The notes under the pieces: generated by a model
Databases searched by the model: none
Seen by the model: only the letters and a program-made list of their open reading frames with translations
Told to the model about the DNA's origin: nothing
Program-made: the position numbers and the translations under genes
Part shown: positions 32,440-43,734 of the stretch, in pieces
Numbering within the stretch: the first letter of the stretch is position 1
How the letters are laid out: each line of letters opens with the position of its first letter
DNA from: Diphasiastrum complanatum
Taxonomy: Eukaryota; Streptophyta; Lycopodiopsida; Lycopodiales; Lycopodiaceae
NCBI GenBank assembly: GCA_029204225.1
Contig: CM055107.1
Span: 24,261,391 to 24,325,390, forward strand
Reading direction: 5' to 3'
DNA length: 64,000 bases

Positions 32440-35020
32440 GAGCTCACTTAAACGGTGCTTTTGCAAATAATGTTTCGCGTACTGAAAAACGTACTCCCAA
32501 GTTAGATCTATCTAAGTACAACGGCAACACTGACCCTCAAAGATTTCTTCAAGTCTTTGAGAATGCATGCGATGTCTATGGCGAGACATCACCAGAAGCC
32601 ATGGTTCAACTCTTCTCGATGACCATGATCGATCGTGCACGAGAATGGTTTTTTAACCTTGATCGTGAAGATAAACGAGACTGGTCACTCTTGAAAGAAG
32701 CCTTTATCAAACGTTTTAAGCCATTTTGTCTGATCAAAAGTCCTTTTGTCAAGTTGAGTAACATCAAAATGGCAAAAGATGAAAAAGTACATGACTACAT
32801 AGAATGATTTAAACAATTAAAAAGACAGGTACAAGAACAACCAACTGAATCTATACTCATCATTTGGTTTCTCATTGGACTCCCACAATGGATACGATGT
32901 GAACTTCGCTCCAATGATGAATACACATCATTGAAACAAGCCATGTTTGATGCCATTCACGAAGAAGACGAGAGATCATATGTCGATGAGCCATGTGAAC
33001 GGAGAGCACATCGTGCTGTCCAAGAAGCTCGACCAAATGAGGAAACATGAGAATAGTTATGGAAAACACAAATGGAGTTGCTTAAACAGCAACACCAACA
33101 ATAGATGGAGAAAGTCACGAAAGAGTTTCAAAACACTCTTAAGTCTATCCAGAGTTCGATGTCAGGTCAGTTACCCACTGGCCAAATCCACCATAGATGA
33201 GAGAAGAGATGGTGCCCTCACTGTCGAGGTGCACACACTGGCAATGAGTGCCCTTCATACCAACTGGTCCCAGATACTTCATTGATCAAATGTGTCATCT
33301 ACATCATCAACATAAAGGAGGATAGCAATCAAGATGTCACCAAGCCGGCAGCCAATACCACCATCCTGTGTAATGACTCTCTCTAACTCATCAATATACA
33401 ATCCAAAGAGGACCGGTGAGAGGGAACAACCCTGCTTCACCCCAATAGTGCTCCAGATGTGATCAGAGATGCCGATATCGAAGGAGAGAAATGAGTGATC
33501 AGAGAGGGTGGTGGGGAAAACGTGGAACGACTCTATTGGTCATACCTCACTCTATTGCTATTATAAGCCTCACAACCAGTCAGGGGGACATTATCAACCT
33601 CCTCGACAACAGTTTGTTTCACAAAACCAACACCAACACTATCCACTATGAAACAACCAAGTCCATATACAAGAGTTGCCCAGATAGTCTAGGCATGAAC
33701 CTCAACAACAACTGGCGCTTTTAGGACCACCTCCAAGGGGACAACATGATCTAGGAGCACAAAGACATAGACACGCTCAAGAATATGCACAAACACATCT
33801 TGTCAAAAACTCCTACGATCACTCATATCATCATGATACACCACTTCCATCTGCTAGTTCTCAACAATATCCAACCGACAACTCATGCTCGTGCAAACAG
33901 GATGAGTATTCCACACCACAAGAAAATCCAGCACAGCTAGCCATCCAAGATGGTTATGTTATTGCCACAACACCAATGAGGAACCGCTGTTTTATTTGTG
34001 ACAAAACTGGCCACTTCATGGTTGACTGTAAAGTTAAGAACCAATACCATGCGCGGAGTGTCCAGACTGTATTCGCAAACACAGTTTCAAAGACTGTCCT
34101 GAACAACCTAATAGGATCCTTCTAGCACATCATATATCATCCGAACCTGTTAGAGTCCTCACTAGAGCACAACGTCAACACCAAGAACAACAGCAAAACA
34201 TTGCTAAATCAGCTAACCAACATGGAAGCCACTTGACAGCTTCCACATTACCCAAAGACTACCCAGACCCACACGTGGAACAAAGGCAGTACAATGAATT
34301 TAGAGATGAGTTTTTGCGAGAGGAAGAACATATGAAAAGTCTGTTATCCGTTCGGATCCCTAACAAAGAGCAATCCCTACAGGGACTTGAAGTATTTTCT
34401 GACCTCCTGCAAGCTCAACTCACTATGCCATTCCATAGCGCGATAAAGTCTTTCACCGAGCTTCAACACTATATCCATCGTAGTTTTTAGCTGCCTACTA
34501 TTCCTGATCACCAGCAAAATCTAGAAGAGATTCCTGATATTCTCCAAATTCCTATGAATCTGCTGACTATAGGTGTTGCTAAGGGGACTAGCATCACCTT
34601 GCTCTTGTCCTATAAATACTATCCCGTAGTGTCTACTATCCTTGATAGCGGATTAGACGTTAATATAATGGCTTTGTCATTGGCAAAGTTATGGGGCTTC
34701 CATACCCTCGATCAACCACGATACAAACTTTGCATGGCTGATCAACGAGCTACAGGTCCTGCTGGTCATTTATCAAATATCAATGTTCGAATAGCAGGTG
34801 TCAAATTTGTGATCGATTGTGTCATCTTTGACTTACCAGAAGATGCCAATACTTATAAACTGTTTCTTGGTACACTCTGGCTCGAGATGGCAGGTGTTGT
34901 CCAAGATTGGAAGCATAGCAAAATCACCTTTGGCAATCATGACAAACGAGTCACTGTTGACTCAACTGGCCATGAATATTGCCGATCCATGGCCTTTCTA
35001 ATACAACAAGAATGTTTTTG
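32440..35020 (+). pseudogene. Gypsy gag-protease of a non-autonomous element
   Basis: Gag reads LDLSKYNGNTDPQRFLQVFENAC, AMVQLFSMTMIDRAREWFFNL and WSLLKEAFIKRF (32,500-32,730), a standard retrotransposon capsid region with a stop at 32,806-32,808. A Gln/Pro-rich linker follows and a zinc knuckle CFICDKTGHFMVDC (CX2CX4HX4C) at 33,988-34,029. From 34,554 a retropepsin-like segment has its active site as DSG at 34,644-34,652, in STILDSGLDVNIMALSLAKLWGF. After it only 450 bp remain before a purine tract and LTR: no RT, RNase H or integrase. A LINE scrap interrupts the linker (33,287-33,480). Gag and protease without polymerase is the layout of elements that depend on a helper. Confidence 0.75.
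33287..33480 (-). pseudogene. LINE reverse transcriptase scrap inside the gypsy gag linker
   Basis: Minus-strand translation gives DIGISDHIWSTIGVKQGCSL, then SPVLFGLYIDELERVI and, in the same frame, LIAILLYVDDV. GVKQGCSLSPVLF..YID and LLYVDD are RT blocks 4-5 of non-LTR (L1-type) retrotransposons. About 65 codons are open without a stop. Only this core survives, with no endonuclease and no poly(A) tail. Confidence 0.8.
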
Positions 35021-35847
35021 AGATCGTGGTTTGGATCCAATCCGAATTAATCCCAACATAGCCCTTCAGACAGAGGAAGACCATGAGATCATGGCCCGAC
35101 TATACTACGGAGCGGCCTTCATGTCATTGTGATATGTCACTATGATAGAAGACTGGCAGGAAATGGGCTTCAACGAAAAGATACGAGAGTACCTAGGGCC
35201 ACTAAACTACGGAAGTACGCTCCGCTTCCAAGTGTTCGAAGCCCTAGGGCAAAAAATGAGCGAGTGGAAACAAACCACAAGACAACGAGGCGAGCAGGAC
35301 TCGCAAGAGGTTCTCAAGAGGGCTGGAATGTAGCGGCCATTGAGAGATGTTCATTTTTGAGAAACAATTTTGCGGATAATAAGTACCTAGTTTTACGGAA
35401 GCGAACGAAGATCCACGCTTTTTCAAGTGTTGAGCGGAACGACATCACCTCTATTGAAGTGGGTCCTGCAACAAACTAGGGGTGGATAATGTTAGCGGAT
35501 TCCAAAGAATCCCTAGATGCCGAGACAAGCTGAAGACATAGAGTATCTCTGACCCATATCCGAGGAGGTCTCAAAAGGAGGAGAGCAAAAGAAGCTGAGA
35601 GCCGAGGATTACTAGTTCGGATGACAATTATTATCTATGTGAGCCTACATGGTGTATCCCAAAAAAGGAACGACCATGTAGGAGCTAGGAATATTTCCTA
35701 GGCAATGTAAATAAGTGTAGACCCCCTTAAATAATTTAGAGTGAGCCACCTTTGATAGTAACCTCTAGTGGAAGGGCTTTTTCCATTTGTAATTGCCACT
35801 TGGGCTCCACATGGGCAGCCCTCTTGCTTATTTAAGGGCCCCCCTCT

Positions 35848-38155
35848 TGTTGTAAAGCTACCTTTACAGGCTTTACTTTCGGCGCCACTGGCGCCAACAT
35901 TGTCAATGGCGCCAGCAGCGCCCCTGCTGCTCCCGCCGGCGCCTCTCTTGATGCCACTGTGACCAGAATCCAGTCAGCGCCAAGTTTCTATGGCTGAAAA
36001 TTTTTGATCGGTTCTAGCGAAGTCCAGAGAGTCCAGATCGATGTGCAATCACCTCACACGATCTACGCATGACTAAAGAAAGCCTGGGGATCAATAAAAT
36101 CTAGAGAGAGAAAACATGCTTTACCAGCATGGGTAGAGTACTTGGTATGAGGGGAGGTGGCGAATCCCACCAATACTATTGGGGGAGTGCGGGTTGCGAT
36201 TCAGGACGAGCTCCAACCAAGTCTCAGCCTCCCTTGCTGGAATGTTGTCCTGGCACTCGCCTTGGCATGCCAGCGCCCCGGAGACTAGGGTCGGTCACAC
36301 ACTTGAAATGTAACATTATCAGATTTATCAATAAAGTGGAATTTTTCTCAAATTGACTCTGATTACCTTCTGGGTAAGCGCCAGTTGTAAGCCCCCTTCA
36401 CACATTTTAATTTGGCACATAGCTGAGGGTCGTATCCCGGGACGCCAATGGTATGCCGTCGGGACCATTCGGTCCGTGGCGCCAGCGGTATGCTGTCGGG
36501 ACCATTTGGTCCAAGAACTGGCTGTCTCCATATCTGTCGCGACTTGTGGTTCTGAGTGTTTGAATGGGTTAAGCTCTTGGGGAACGGGCTCTAACCTGTC
36601 GGCTGAATTGGATGGCTTTCTTGGGTGGAAGTTACCTCTTTATGGCTGTCCAGTCTGGCGTGGCACCAGGTTGGCTTCCAGTGCTCGTGACGAAGCTTTC
36701 AGTTGGTTAAGTCTGATGTAAGTCAGACCGCTTGCTTGAAATGGATGTTACTCATTTGTATCGAAGCTTCGAGTTGGTTAAGTTTGATGTATGTCAGGCG
36801 GCTGGCGCGGAGGGGAGTCACCCACAACGGGACCCCCGATCTGGCATGGCGTCAAGTTGGATCTCAATGTTGGTTTCGGAACTTCAAGTTGGTTAAGTCT
36901 GAGCTTTGTTGGCGAGTTGGCTGCTTATATGTCAAGTGGGTTTGGATGGCAAGAGATTTTACAAAGGTGGGGTGGATGTTGTAAAGCTACCTTTACAACC
37001 TTTACTTCCGGCGCCATTGGCGCCAGCATTGTCCCTAGTGCCCCTGCTGCTCCCACCGGCACCGCTCCCGGCACGACTGTGACCAGAATCCAGTCGGCGC
37101 CAAGTTCCTATGGTTGTTCTAGCGAAGTCCAGAGACTCAGATTGATGTGCAATCACCCACACGATCTAGGCATGATTAAAGGAAGCCTGGGGATCAATAA
37201 AATCTAGAGAGAGAAAATGACTTTCTAGAGAGAGAAAACGTGCTTTACCAACTTGGGTAGAGTACTTGGTATGAGGGGAGGTGGCGAATCCCACCAATAC
37301 TATAGGGGAGTGCGGGTTGCGACTCAGGTCGAGTTCCAACCAAGTCTCAGTCTCCCTTGCTGGATTGTTGTCCTGGCACTTGCCTTGGCATGCCAGCACC
37401 CCGGAGACTAGGTCGGTCACACACTTGAAATGTAACCTTCTCAAATCTATCAATAAAGTGAGATTTTTCTCAAACTGACTTTGATTACCTTCTGGGTTTC
37501 AGTGTTCGGTAAAAGCGCCAGTTGTAAGGCCGCTTCAAACTTTTTAATTTGGCACATAGCTGAGGGTTGTATCCCGGGACGCCAGCGGTATGCCGTCGGG
37601 ACCATTCGGTCCGTGGTGCCAGCGGTATGCTGTCGAGACCATTTGGTCCAAGATTGTCTCATTTGTCGCGGCATGTGGTTATGAGTGTTCCTTGCATGAA
37701 CGTAAATGGGTTAAGCTCTTGGGGAATGGGCTCTAACGTGTCGGCTGAGTTGGATGGCTTGCTTGGGTGGAAGTTACCTCTTTATGGCTGTCCAGTCTGG
37801 CGTGGTGCCAGGTTGGCTTCCAACGCTCGTGACAAAGCTTTCAGTTGGTTAAGTCTGATGTAAGTTAGACTGCTTGCTTGGAATGGATGTTACTCATTTG
37901 TAACGAAGCTTCGAGTTGGTTAAGTTTGATGTATGTCAGGTGGCTAGCGCGGAGAGAAGTCACCCACATCGGGACCCCCGATCTGGCATGGTGCCAGGTT
38001 GGATCTCAATGTTGATTTCGGAACTTCAAGTTGGTTAAGTATGATCTTTGTTGGTGATTTGGCTGCTTGTATGTCAAGTGGGTTGGGATGGCAAGAGTTG
38101 AAGGCTGGGACGCTAAGTCGTGGTTCCCGTCTCCCTTTGGGTTACCTGCGCTACA
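35848..38155 (+). mobile_element. Two-LTR insertion with almost no internal region
   Basis: The left LTR (35,848-about 36,953) and right LTR (36,977-38,155, 1,179 bp) are direct copies starting TGTTGTAAAG; the right one ends CCTGCGCTACA. The left copy lacks its last 75 bp or so. Between them is only a short stretch ending in the purine tract AAAGGTGGGGTGGA, correctly placed in front of a 3' LTR. The pair is flanked by CCTCT at 35,843-35,847 and 38,156-38,160, a 5-bp target duplication. The PBS and all coding sequence are gone, so this is a deletion derivative of an LTR retrotransposon. Other copies of this LTR make up the array at 55.9-59.7 kb. Confidence 0.75.
36442..36513. repeat. Duplicated 37-bp palindromic motif in the LTR
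   Basis: Two tandem units each contain GCCA..GGTATGC.GTCGGGACC and a GGACCATT(C/T)GGTCC palindrome. The same pair recurs in the other LTR copies (near 37,580 and 57,350), and an inverted copy at 58,278-58,392 has three units. Confidence 0.75.
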
Positions 38156-38450
38156 CCTCTCTTGTGAGGGAGCTTTTGATTGTATTGTCAATTCCCCTTG
38201 AGTGAATAAAGAAGACCTTCTAGGAGTTCTTGACAATTGTGAAGCTCCTTGTTCATGGCAATCTTCTTGAGTGAAATTCCTATGAGCATGTTCTGATTTC
38301 CTTTGTGATTGTGGATTAATTAGATTTCTTGCTTACTTTCTTGCTTTGTGGAATGTAGATGTGGATTAACTTTCTTGTTTCTTGATTTATAGTTTCAACA
38401 TGCAGGTATAGAGGCTGAGATTGTGGATCTGATTTGCATATTCCCTAACA

Positions 38451-38904
38451 ATCCTGTCCTTGATTGTTCTTGGGTATTCCAAGCATCAAGAAATGGGTGT
38501 TTCTTGATCCTTGGACTGCTAGAATGCTAGCTTTCTTGTTTCTTGTTTCTTGTTTCTTGTTGAGTAGCTCAATCTTGTTTTTGCATTATTCTCTAATTTA
38601 CTAAAATATCTTGCTAGATAGATTGTAGATTTGCTCTTTGTTCAGAACGTTGATCTATGCTGAGCTAGGACTGGTTGCATGGGTTGTAAATGCATGTAGC
38701 TGAGTAACATAACTGTTTCATCCCACTGACAGGCTGAGAACACACGTTGTAATATGATAAATATTTTTGCCTGGAGACCGTTCTAAACAAGAAGACTTAA
38801 CTGTAAAGAACTATAACCATATGAAGTAACAAAGAGTAAGAAGAACGAAGAAGAATCGTGTTCACAGATTCGGCTGGAATCTATGAACAATTCTTCCATC
38901 AAGC
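38451..38904. other. Unassigned interval
   Basis: No domain seen. It contains a short TTTCTTG tandem run at 38,531-38,561. Confidence 0.5.
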
Positions 38905-39190
38905 ACTTGGTCATTCATTGACATAATGAATACCTTGATCGTTAACAATCTCAACTGAACAACCAAATTGAACATTAATGTCCTTAGCAACTCGAACCAC
39001 TCTTACCTCAATCCATTTGGTCATATACTCTGTTGCTACTATAATATCTCTAGCTTGAGTACCTCTTGCCACAAGATGAATAAGACCAATATAGACAAGT
39101 TTCCATTTCTCAAACAGTACTTGAGCTAAAACTGGATATCAGGGCTCATATTTTTGTTTTGTAGGACAACGTGCACGTCACAATCAACCT
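38905..39190 (-). pseudogene. Gypsy integrase core scrap
   Basis: Minus-strand translation yields FEKWKLVYIGLIHLVARGTQ, then ARDIIVATEYMTKWIEVRVVR and SVEIVNDQGIHYV. This matches the gypsy integrase core pattern W..D.IGPI....G...I.VATDY.TKW.EA...R, with a second Asp in NDQG. The first catalytic Asp position reads V.IG, so it is mutated. No neighbouring domains are attached. Confidence 0.65.
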
Positions 39191-39590
39191 CCATTGTTGA
39201 ACTCTGGACAATGATTCATTAGGTTGACCCATCATCACCAATGTCTACTACCCATTCACATACTTCTTCAAAATAAAATAATGCAACATCTGGTACTTCT
39301 TCATCAACTTCTATATTAACTAGTATTGTATGTATTTTTGAAACGTGATATTGTTGTTTACCCTTCTGAACCAAAACTTAAAAATCGAACTCAAATAGTA
39401 AAAGTAACCATTTTGCAATGTGTCCTATATTGCATGTTTTGTTTACTAACTAAAGCAAAGGCTAATGGTTCGTACAAAATGAAAAATGTATCGCCATCAA
39501 ATAATGATGAAACTTCTTAACTAAAAAAAACATAGCCAGCACTTTACGTTATGTGGTGGAATAATTAAGTTCAGCATAATTAAGCTATCG

Positions 39591-40096
39591 TCTTAGCACA
39601 CCTAATAGGAAAGTCTTTTTTATATTCATCTGGCTGGGTTAACACAGATCCAATAGCATATTTTGGCGCATCAATATGCACATGGAATTTTAAGCAGCCC
39701 AAACCAACGCCAAACCCGGGTATATCCATTCTCAAAAGGCCAAATCCAAGGAATCAAAACCCAATTAGGCCTCCAGTCCAACAAGCACCAGCGCATACAA
39801 CGACAATACCTTGTCCTCAATTTGTAAGATTGACTGCGGAGGAAAGTCGTCAGGTTCAAGCATACCACTACTTGGATCGACAAAGTAGTCAAACGAGCAC
39901 GCCGTATTCACTTTACGAATTGGGAGAGCCTGTGACGTTGGGACCAGTTGCGCCAATCTATGAGGATCTAGTTTTATCTTGGGATACTTTGATGGAATGT
40001 CTCAACTACCCAATTGTTGATGAACAAGGTTATCCGGAATGGCCACCATACCTTATCGATATTATTGAAAATATGGCCAGTCTCAATTCTTGCTGA
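39591..40096 (+). other. Unrecognised open frame
   Basis: About 168 codons are open to TGA at 40,094-40,096 in one frame. It begins around SSGWVNTDPIAYFGA, passes through a Pro/Asn/Gln-rich stretch (KPTPNPG, IRPPVQQAPAHTTT) and ends in a folded-looking part with EESRQVQAYHYLD, GPVAPIYEDLVLSWDTLMECL and YPEWPPYLIDIIENM. No family is recognised; a diverged gypsy gag or a retroelement accessory frame is possible. It lies among retroelement debris and has no visible promoter or introns. Confidence 0.3.
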
Positions 40097-40867
<771 letters not shown>

Positions 40868-40985
40868 GTTGGGATAGAATAGCTTTGGGTAGGCGGTCGA
40901 GCCCCAAAGCCTTTCTCAACCTAGGCATTCTCTCTCTCCCTCTCTCCACTCTCTTTCTCTTCTCTCTCCTCTCCCTCTCTCGTCT

Positions 40986-41854
40986 TGCTATGCAGGTGAA
41001 GGCGAGGTTGCCACTTCCAACGACGGACCCCTATGCTACATTGACAACACAACAGTGGCATCGTTGTCGGGGATCATCACACACTCGCTTCGCTGCATAG
41101 TTTCCTTGGGAAGCAACTCTCTCAGCTTGGTGAGCAGGTGAATTTGACTCGGATACAAGTGCATACTAGTCTGCAAGGGTTTGTTCTCAGAAAATCTTTA
41201 AATTTTTCAAAAAGCCCAAAATAAAATGCACTTTGTCCATGATTTTTTGAGATTTGCTGGGAAGTAACCTTTGCAAAGATTTTTATACATAGATTTACCT
41301 AGATCTAGCTACTATGAAATTTTTGTGAAGATCCAATGGCTAGATTTTGGAATATCTAAGAAAAAGTGCCAAAAAATTGAGTTTTTTCAAGATTCTGACA
41401 AATCTGTCCATCAAGAACTTTTGCAGAACTCATATTCTCTAGAAATGGTCCGGATACAGCTACTGTAGGAAGGTTGAAGGTTAGTTCACTCAGAACTGAA
41501 GAAATCTTAACAAACAAAAAAAAAACACAAAAAATCAAGAAAAAGGGCTAAAATCACACTATTAGCCAACTAAAACTGATCAGATCTTGTCAAATCTAGG
41601 TTGCAGTCAAATTATCCATCAAGATCCAACATTCCTAGACTGAATCAAGTGAATGAACCTCAAATCATGCCGATCAGTTCCCTCCACATCAACCACTATC
41701 CATCCATCATTCTTCTGTCCCATCTTTATTCCATCTTCTATCTCCATCTCTACTAGATAAATCGATTTATGTCTCTATTCTCATCCATACTGATCCATTG
41801 TTACCGATTCTCTTCTCTTCTTCTTCTTTTTCTTCTTCTTCTTCTCCACCTCCC
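40986..41854. other. Unassigned interval
   Basis: No domain seen. The right end is CTT-rich (41,810-41,850). Confidence 0.45.
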
Positions 41855-41904
41855 AAAAAAAAAAAAAAAAAGGAACGCGGGGGGGGGGGGGGGGGGGGGG
41901 GGGG
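41855..41904. repeat. A17 and G26 homopolymers
   Basis: A run of 17 A (41,855-41,871) is followed after GGAACGC by a run of 26 G (41,879-41,904). Recognisable gypsy integrase sequence begins directly to its right. Confidence 0.9.
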
Positions 41905-42362
41905 TGTGGTTTGGAATACCAAAGCCATTGAGCAAACCTTGAAGCAATTCACCAACCACAAAATCCATGGATATACTTTCCCACTTTCCAGTAGGAATAT
42001 CTAAAGGATGTCACATGCCACTAGCTTTTAGCCTCTCTGCTTTATTTAACTAGCACTTAGTACATTTAAGTACATAGGCCTCTACTTGACTTTTCATCTT
42101 AGGCCACAAAAATTGTCTTCGAACTAAGTCAAGTGTTCTTTGTATACTCGGTGTCCTACGGATGGACTATCATGACATTCATGCAAGATTGGGCCCCTAG
42201 AGTGTCATTCTCCAGTACACACACCTTTCCTTTATTAAACAAAATCATATTTCGAATTAGGAAATCCGTTTCAGTCTTTCCCTGATTCGAGGAATCTTGC
42301 AAGCCTATCGACTCCCAAAAGTACTTGTTGCCAATACTTTCCAAAAAAAAGATCGGACTCAT
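41905..42362 (-). pseudogene. Gypsy integrase N-terminal zinc finger and start of core
   Basis: Reading leftwards: FLIRNMILFNKGKVCVLE, then HECHDSPSVGH, LVRRQFLWPKMKSQVEAYVLKCTKC (in a second frame) and IPTGKWESISMDFVVG. This is the HHCC zinc-binding domain of gypsy integrases followed by the first core strand with its catalytic Asp (MDFV). At least one frame change near 42,130 and a stop interrupt it, and it ends at the G26 tract. Confidence 0.75.
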
Positions 42363-42369
42363 CTAGGGT

Positions 42370-42762
42370 TTTTGGATGGTTCCTACGAGCATCCACTTGA
42401 TAATCTTTTGGTAACCCATCAATAAACATTAACATTTGCACCTTAGGCGGAATATCACTATAAAGTGGATTCAGGTACTCATGAAAATCTTGAATAAATT
42501 GTTCCAAACCTTTATTCATGGTTAGATGACTTAACTTTTGGAAGTGTTCATAGTCATCTAATAGTGCAGGTAGAAAATAATCCCTAAAAAGCTTGCAAAA
42601 ATCATCCCATGTACAAGGTTGATTGCCCTTTGCAACTAAGTCATCCCACCAAACTAAGGCTCTTCCTTCAAGGAACATGGTGACAATGGATAGCTTTTCA
42701 GATTCAGGGAATTGGTTCATGGCAAAGTATTTGTTCCAAACATTTAGCCAAGAACTTACCAC
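42370..42762 (-). pseudogene. Gypsy gag, truncated at its C-terminus
   Basis: The frame gives WLNVWNKYFAMNQFPESEKL, then MFLEGRALVWWDDL, WDDFCKLFRDYFLPALLDDYEHFQKL and a typical capsid end QFIQDFHEYLNPL...YSDIPPKVQMLMFIDGLP. GRA..WW and F...F are the conserved retrotransposon gag blocks. The capsid is followed by RRNHPKTLDESD and then directly by integrase sequence, with no zinc knuckle. The N-terminus before SSWLNVW is not clear. Confidence 0.8.
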
Positions 42763-43722
42763 AGAAATGCTTCAATTGTTACATCCAATGCAAATAAAAA
42801 GCATTTACTTTTATTCATTCAATCTTATTGTTTGTAAGCTCAATCCAAGCCTACTATTTGCAAGCTTAATCCAAGCTTAAGAGGAAAACAACAACAAGCT
42901 ACATTTGTCTTAATCAAAAGCAAAAGTGAAAACCAAATTCTTATGTAAACTCCAATTAACTAATCCAAGCTAATGTTTACATAAAGTTCTCATTCCAATT
43001 CCAATTCCATTTGTCATTTCAAAAGCAACCAAAGTTTCACATTTCTCACTATTATAGATTTCCAAAACCATGAAACTAGTGTCTAGAAATGGAAAATTAA
43101 TGAAGCTTTTATGAAAAATTCAATTGTCGGAAATCTGATTTTCAGATATACAGGCCTGAAAATCAGAACTTCATAATGACGAAAAACAGAACTTGAAAAC
43201 TTGTTTTATGCACAAAGTTACACTACCATTCCCTTCCTACATTGCTATCTTCATGAAACTAGGAGATAGAAAGTTGGAACTAATGAAGTTTGAATGAAAA
43301 CTTCACTATTCTGATTTTCAGATTTACAGCTCTGAAAAATAGAACTTCAAAATGAAAATCAGAACTTCAAACACTTCAATTATGGAAAAAAACATTAGTT
43401 TTGATTAAAACACATAGCTAGAATCAATCTTTTTGCCAAAAAAAGTTTGTGTATGTAGAGGAAGACTTTCTCTACCGATCCCACAAATCTTTTTTTAGAA
43501 CTTTTAAAAACCCAAAGCCCACTTTAAAACTTCTCTAACATGATTAAAGATCAGCCTTTAAACAATTCTATAAGCATCACTACTCTCTTCCAAAGAGCAT
43601 TGGGTACTTCAACTACAAGCTTCCTACAACTAGAAAAGCCTATAATTTTCTCCAAAAAAAAATTTAGTTGGTGATCTTAATAGAACTTGAAGAAGGTTAG
43701 AAAGGTTACCATCCTTTGTCTA

Positions 43723-43734
43723 GCTCTGATACCA
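43723..43734 (-). other. Primer-binding site, initiator tRNA-Met
   Basis: The minus strand reads TGGTATCAGAGC, the standard plant retrotransposon PBS complementary to the 3' end of initiator tRNA-Met, directly abutting the LTR end. Confidence 0.85.

Larger units (their letters stand above)
35490..38450 (+). mobile_element. 3' LTR of the gag-protease gypsy element, split by an insertion
   Basis: It starts TGTTAGCGG right after the purine-rich AGGGGTGGATAA and ends TTCCCTAACA, a 6-bp inverted terminal repeat (TGTTAG/CTAACA). Removing the insertion at 35,848-38,160 leaves an LTR of about 650 bp with a TATA-like TATTTAAGGG at 35,829 and AATAAA at about 38,205 in the expected order. The element's gag lies upstream at 32,440. 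Confidence 0.7.

Noticed and set aside
34554-35021. DSG protease as evidence of an integrated pararetrovirus
   Set aside because: It is preceded by a gypsy-type gag with a CCHC knuckle and followed by a polypurine tract and LTR. No movement protein or viral-type RT is present.
35848-35870. TGTAAAG.TA.CTTTACA hairpin as a Helitron 3' end
   Set aside because: There is no CTRR terminus, and the unit has TG...CA ends with a 5-bp target duplication, which defines it as an LTR.
36353-38236. Multiple 60-140 codon frames repeated at 36-38 and 56-59.7 kb
   Set aside because: They recur because the LTR recurs, on both strands and in several frames, and are interrupted differently in each copy, so there is no selection for coding.
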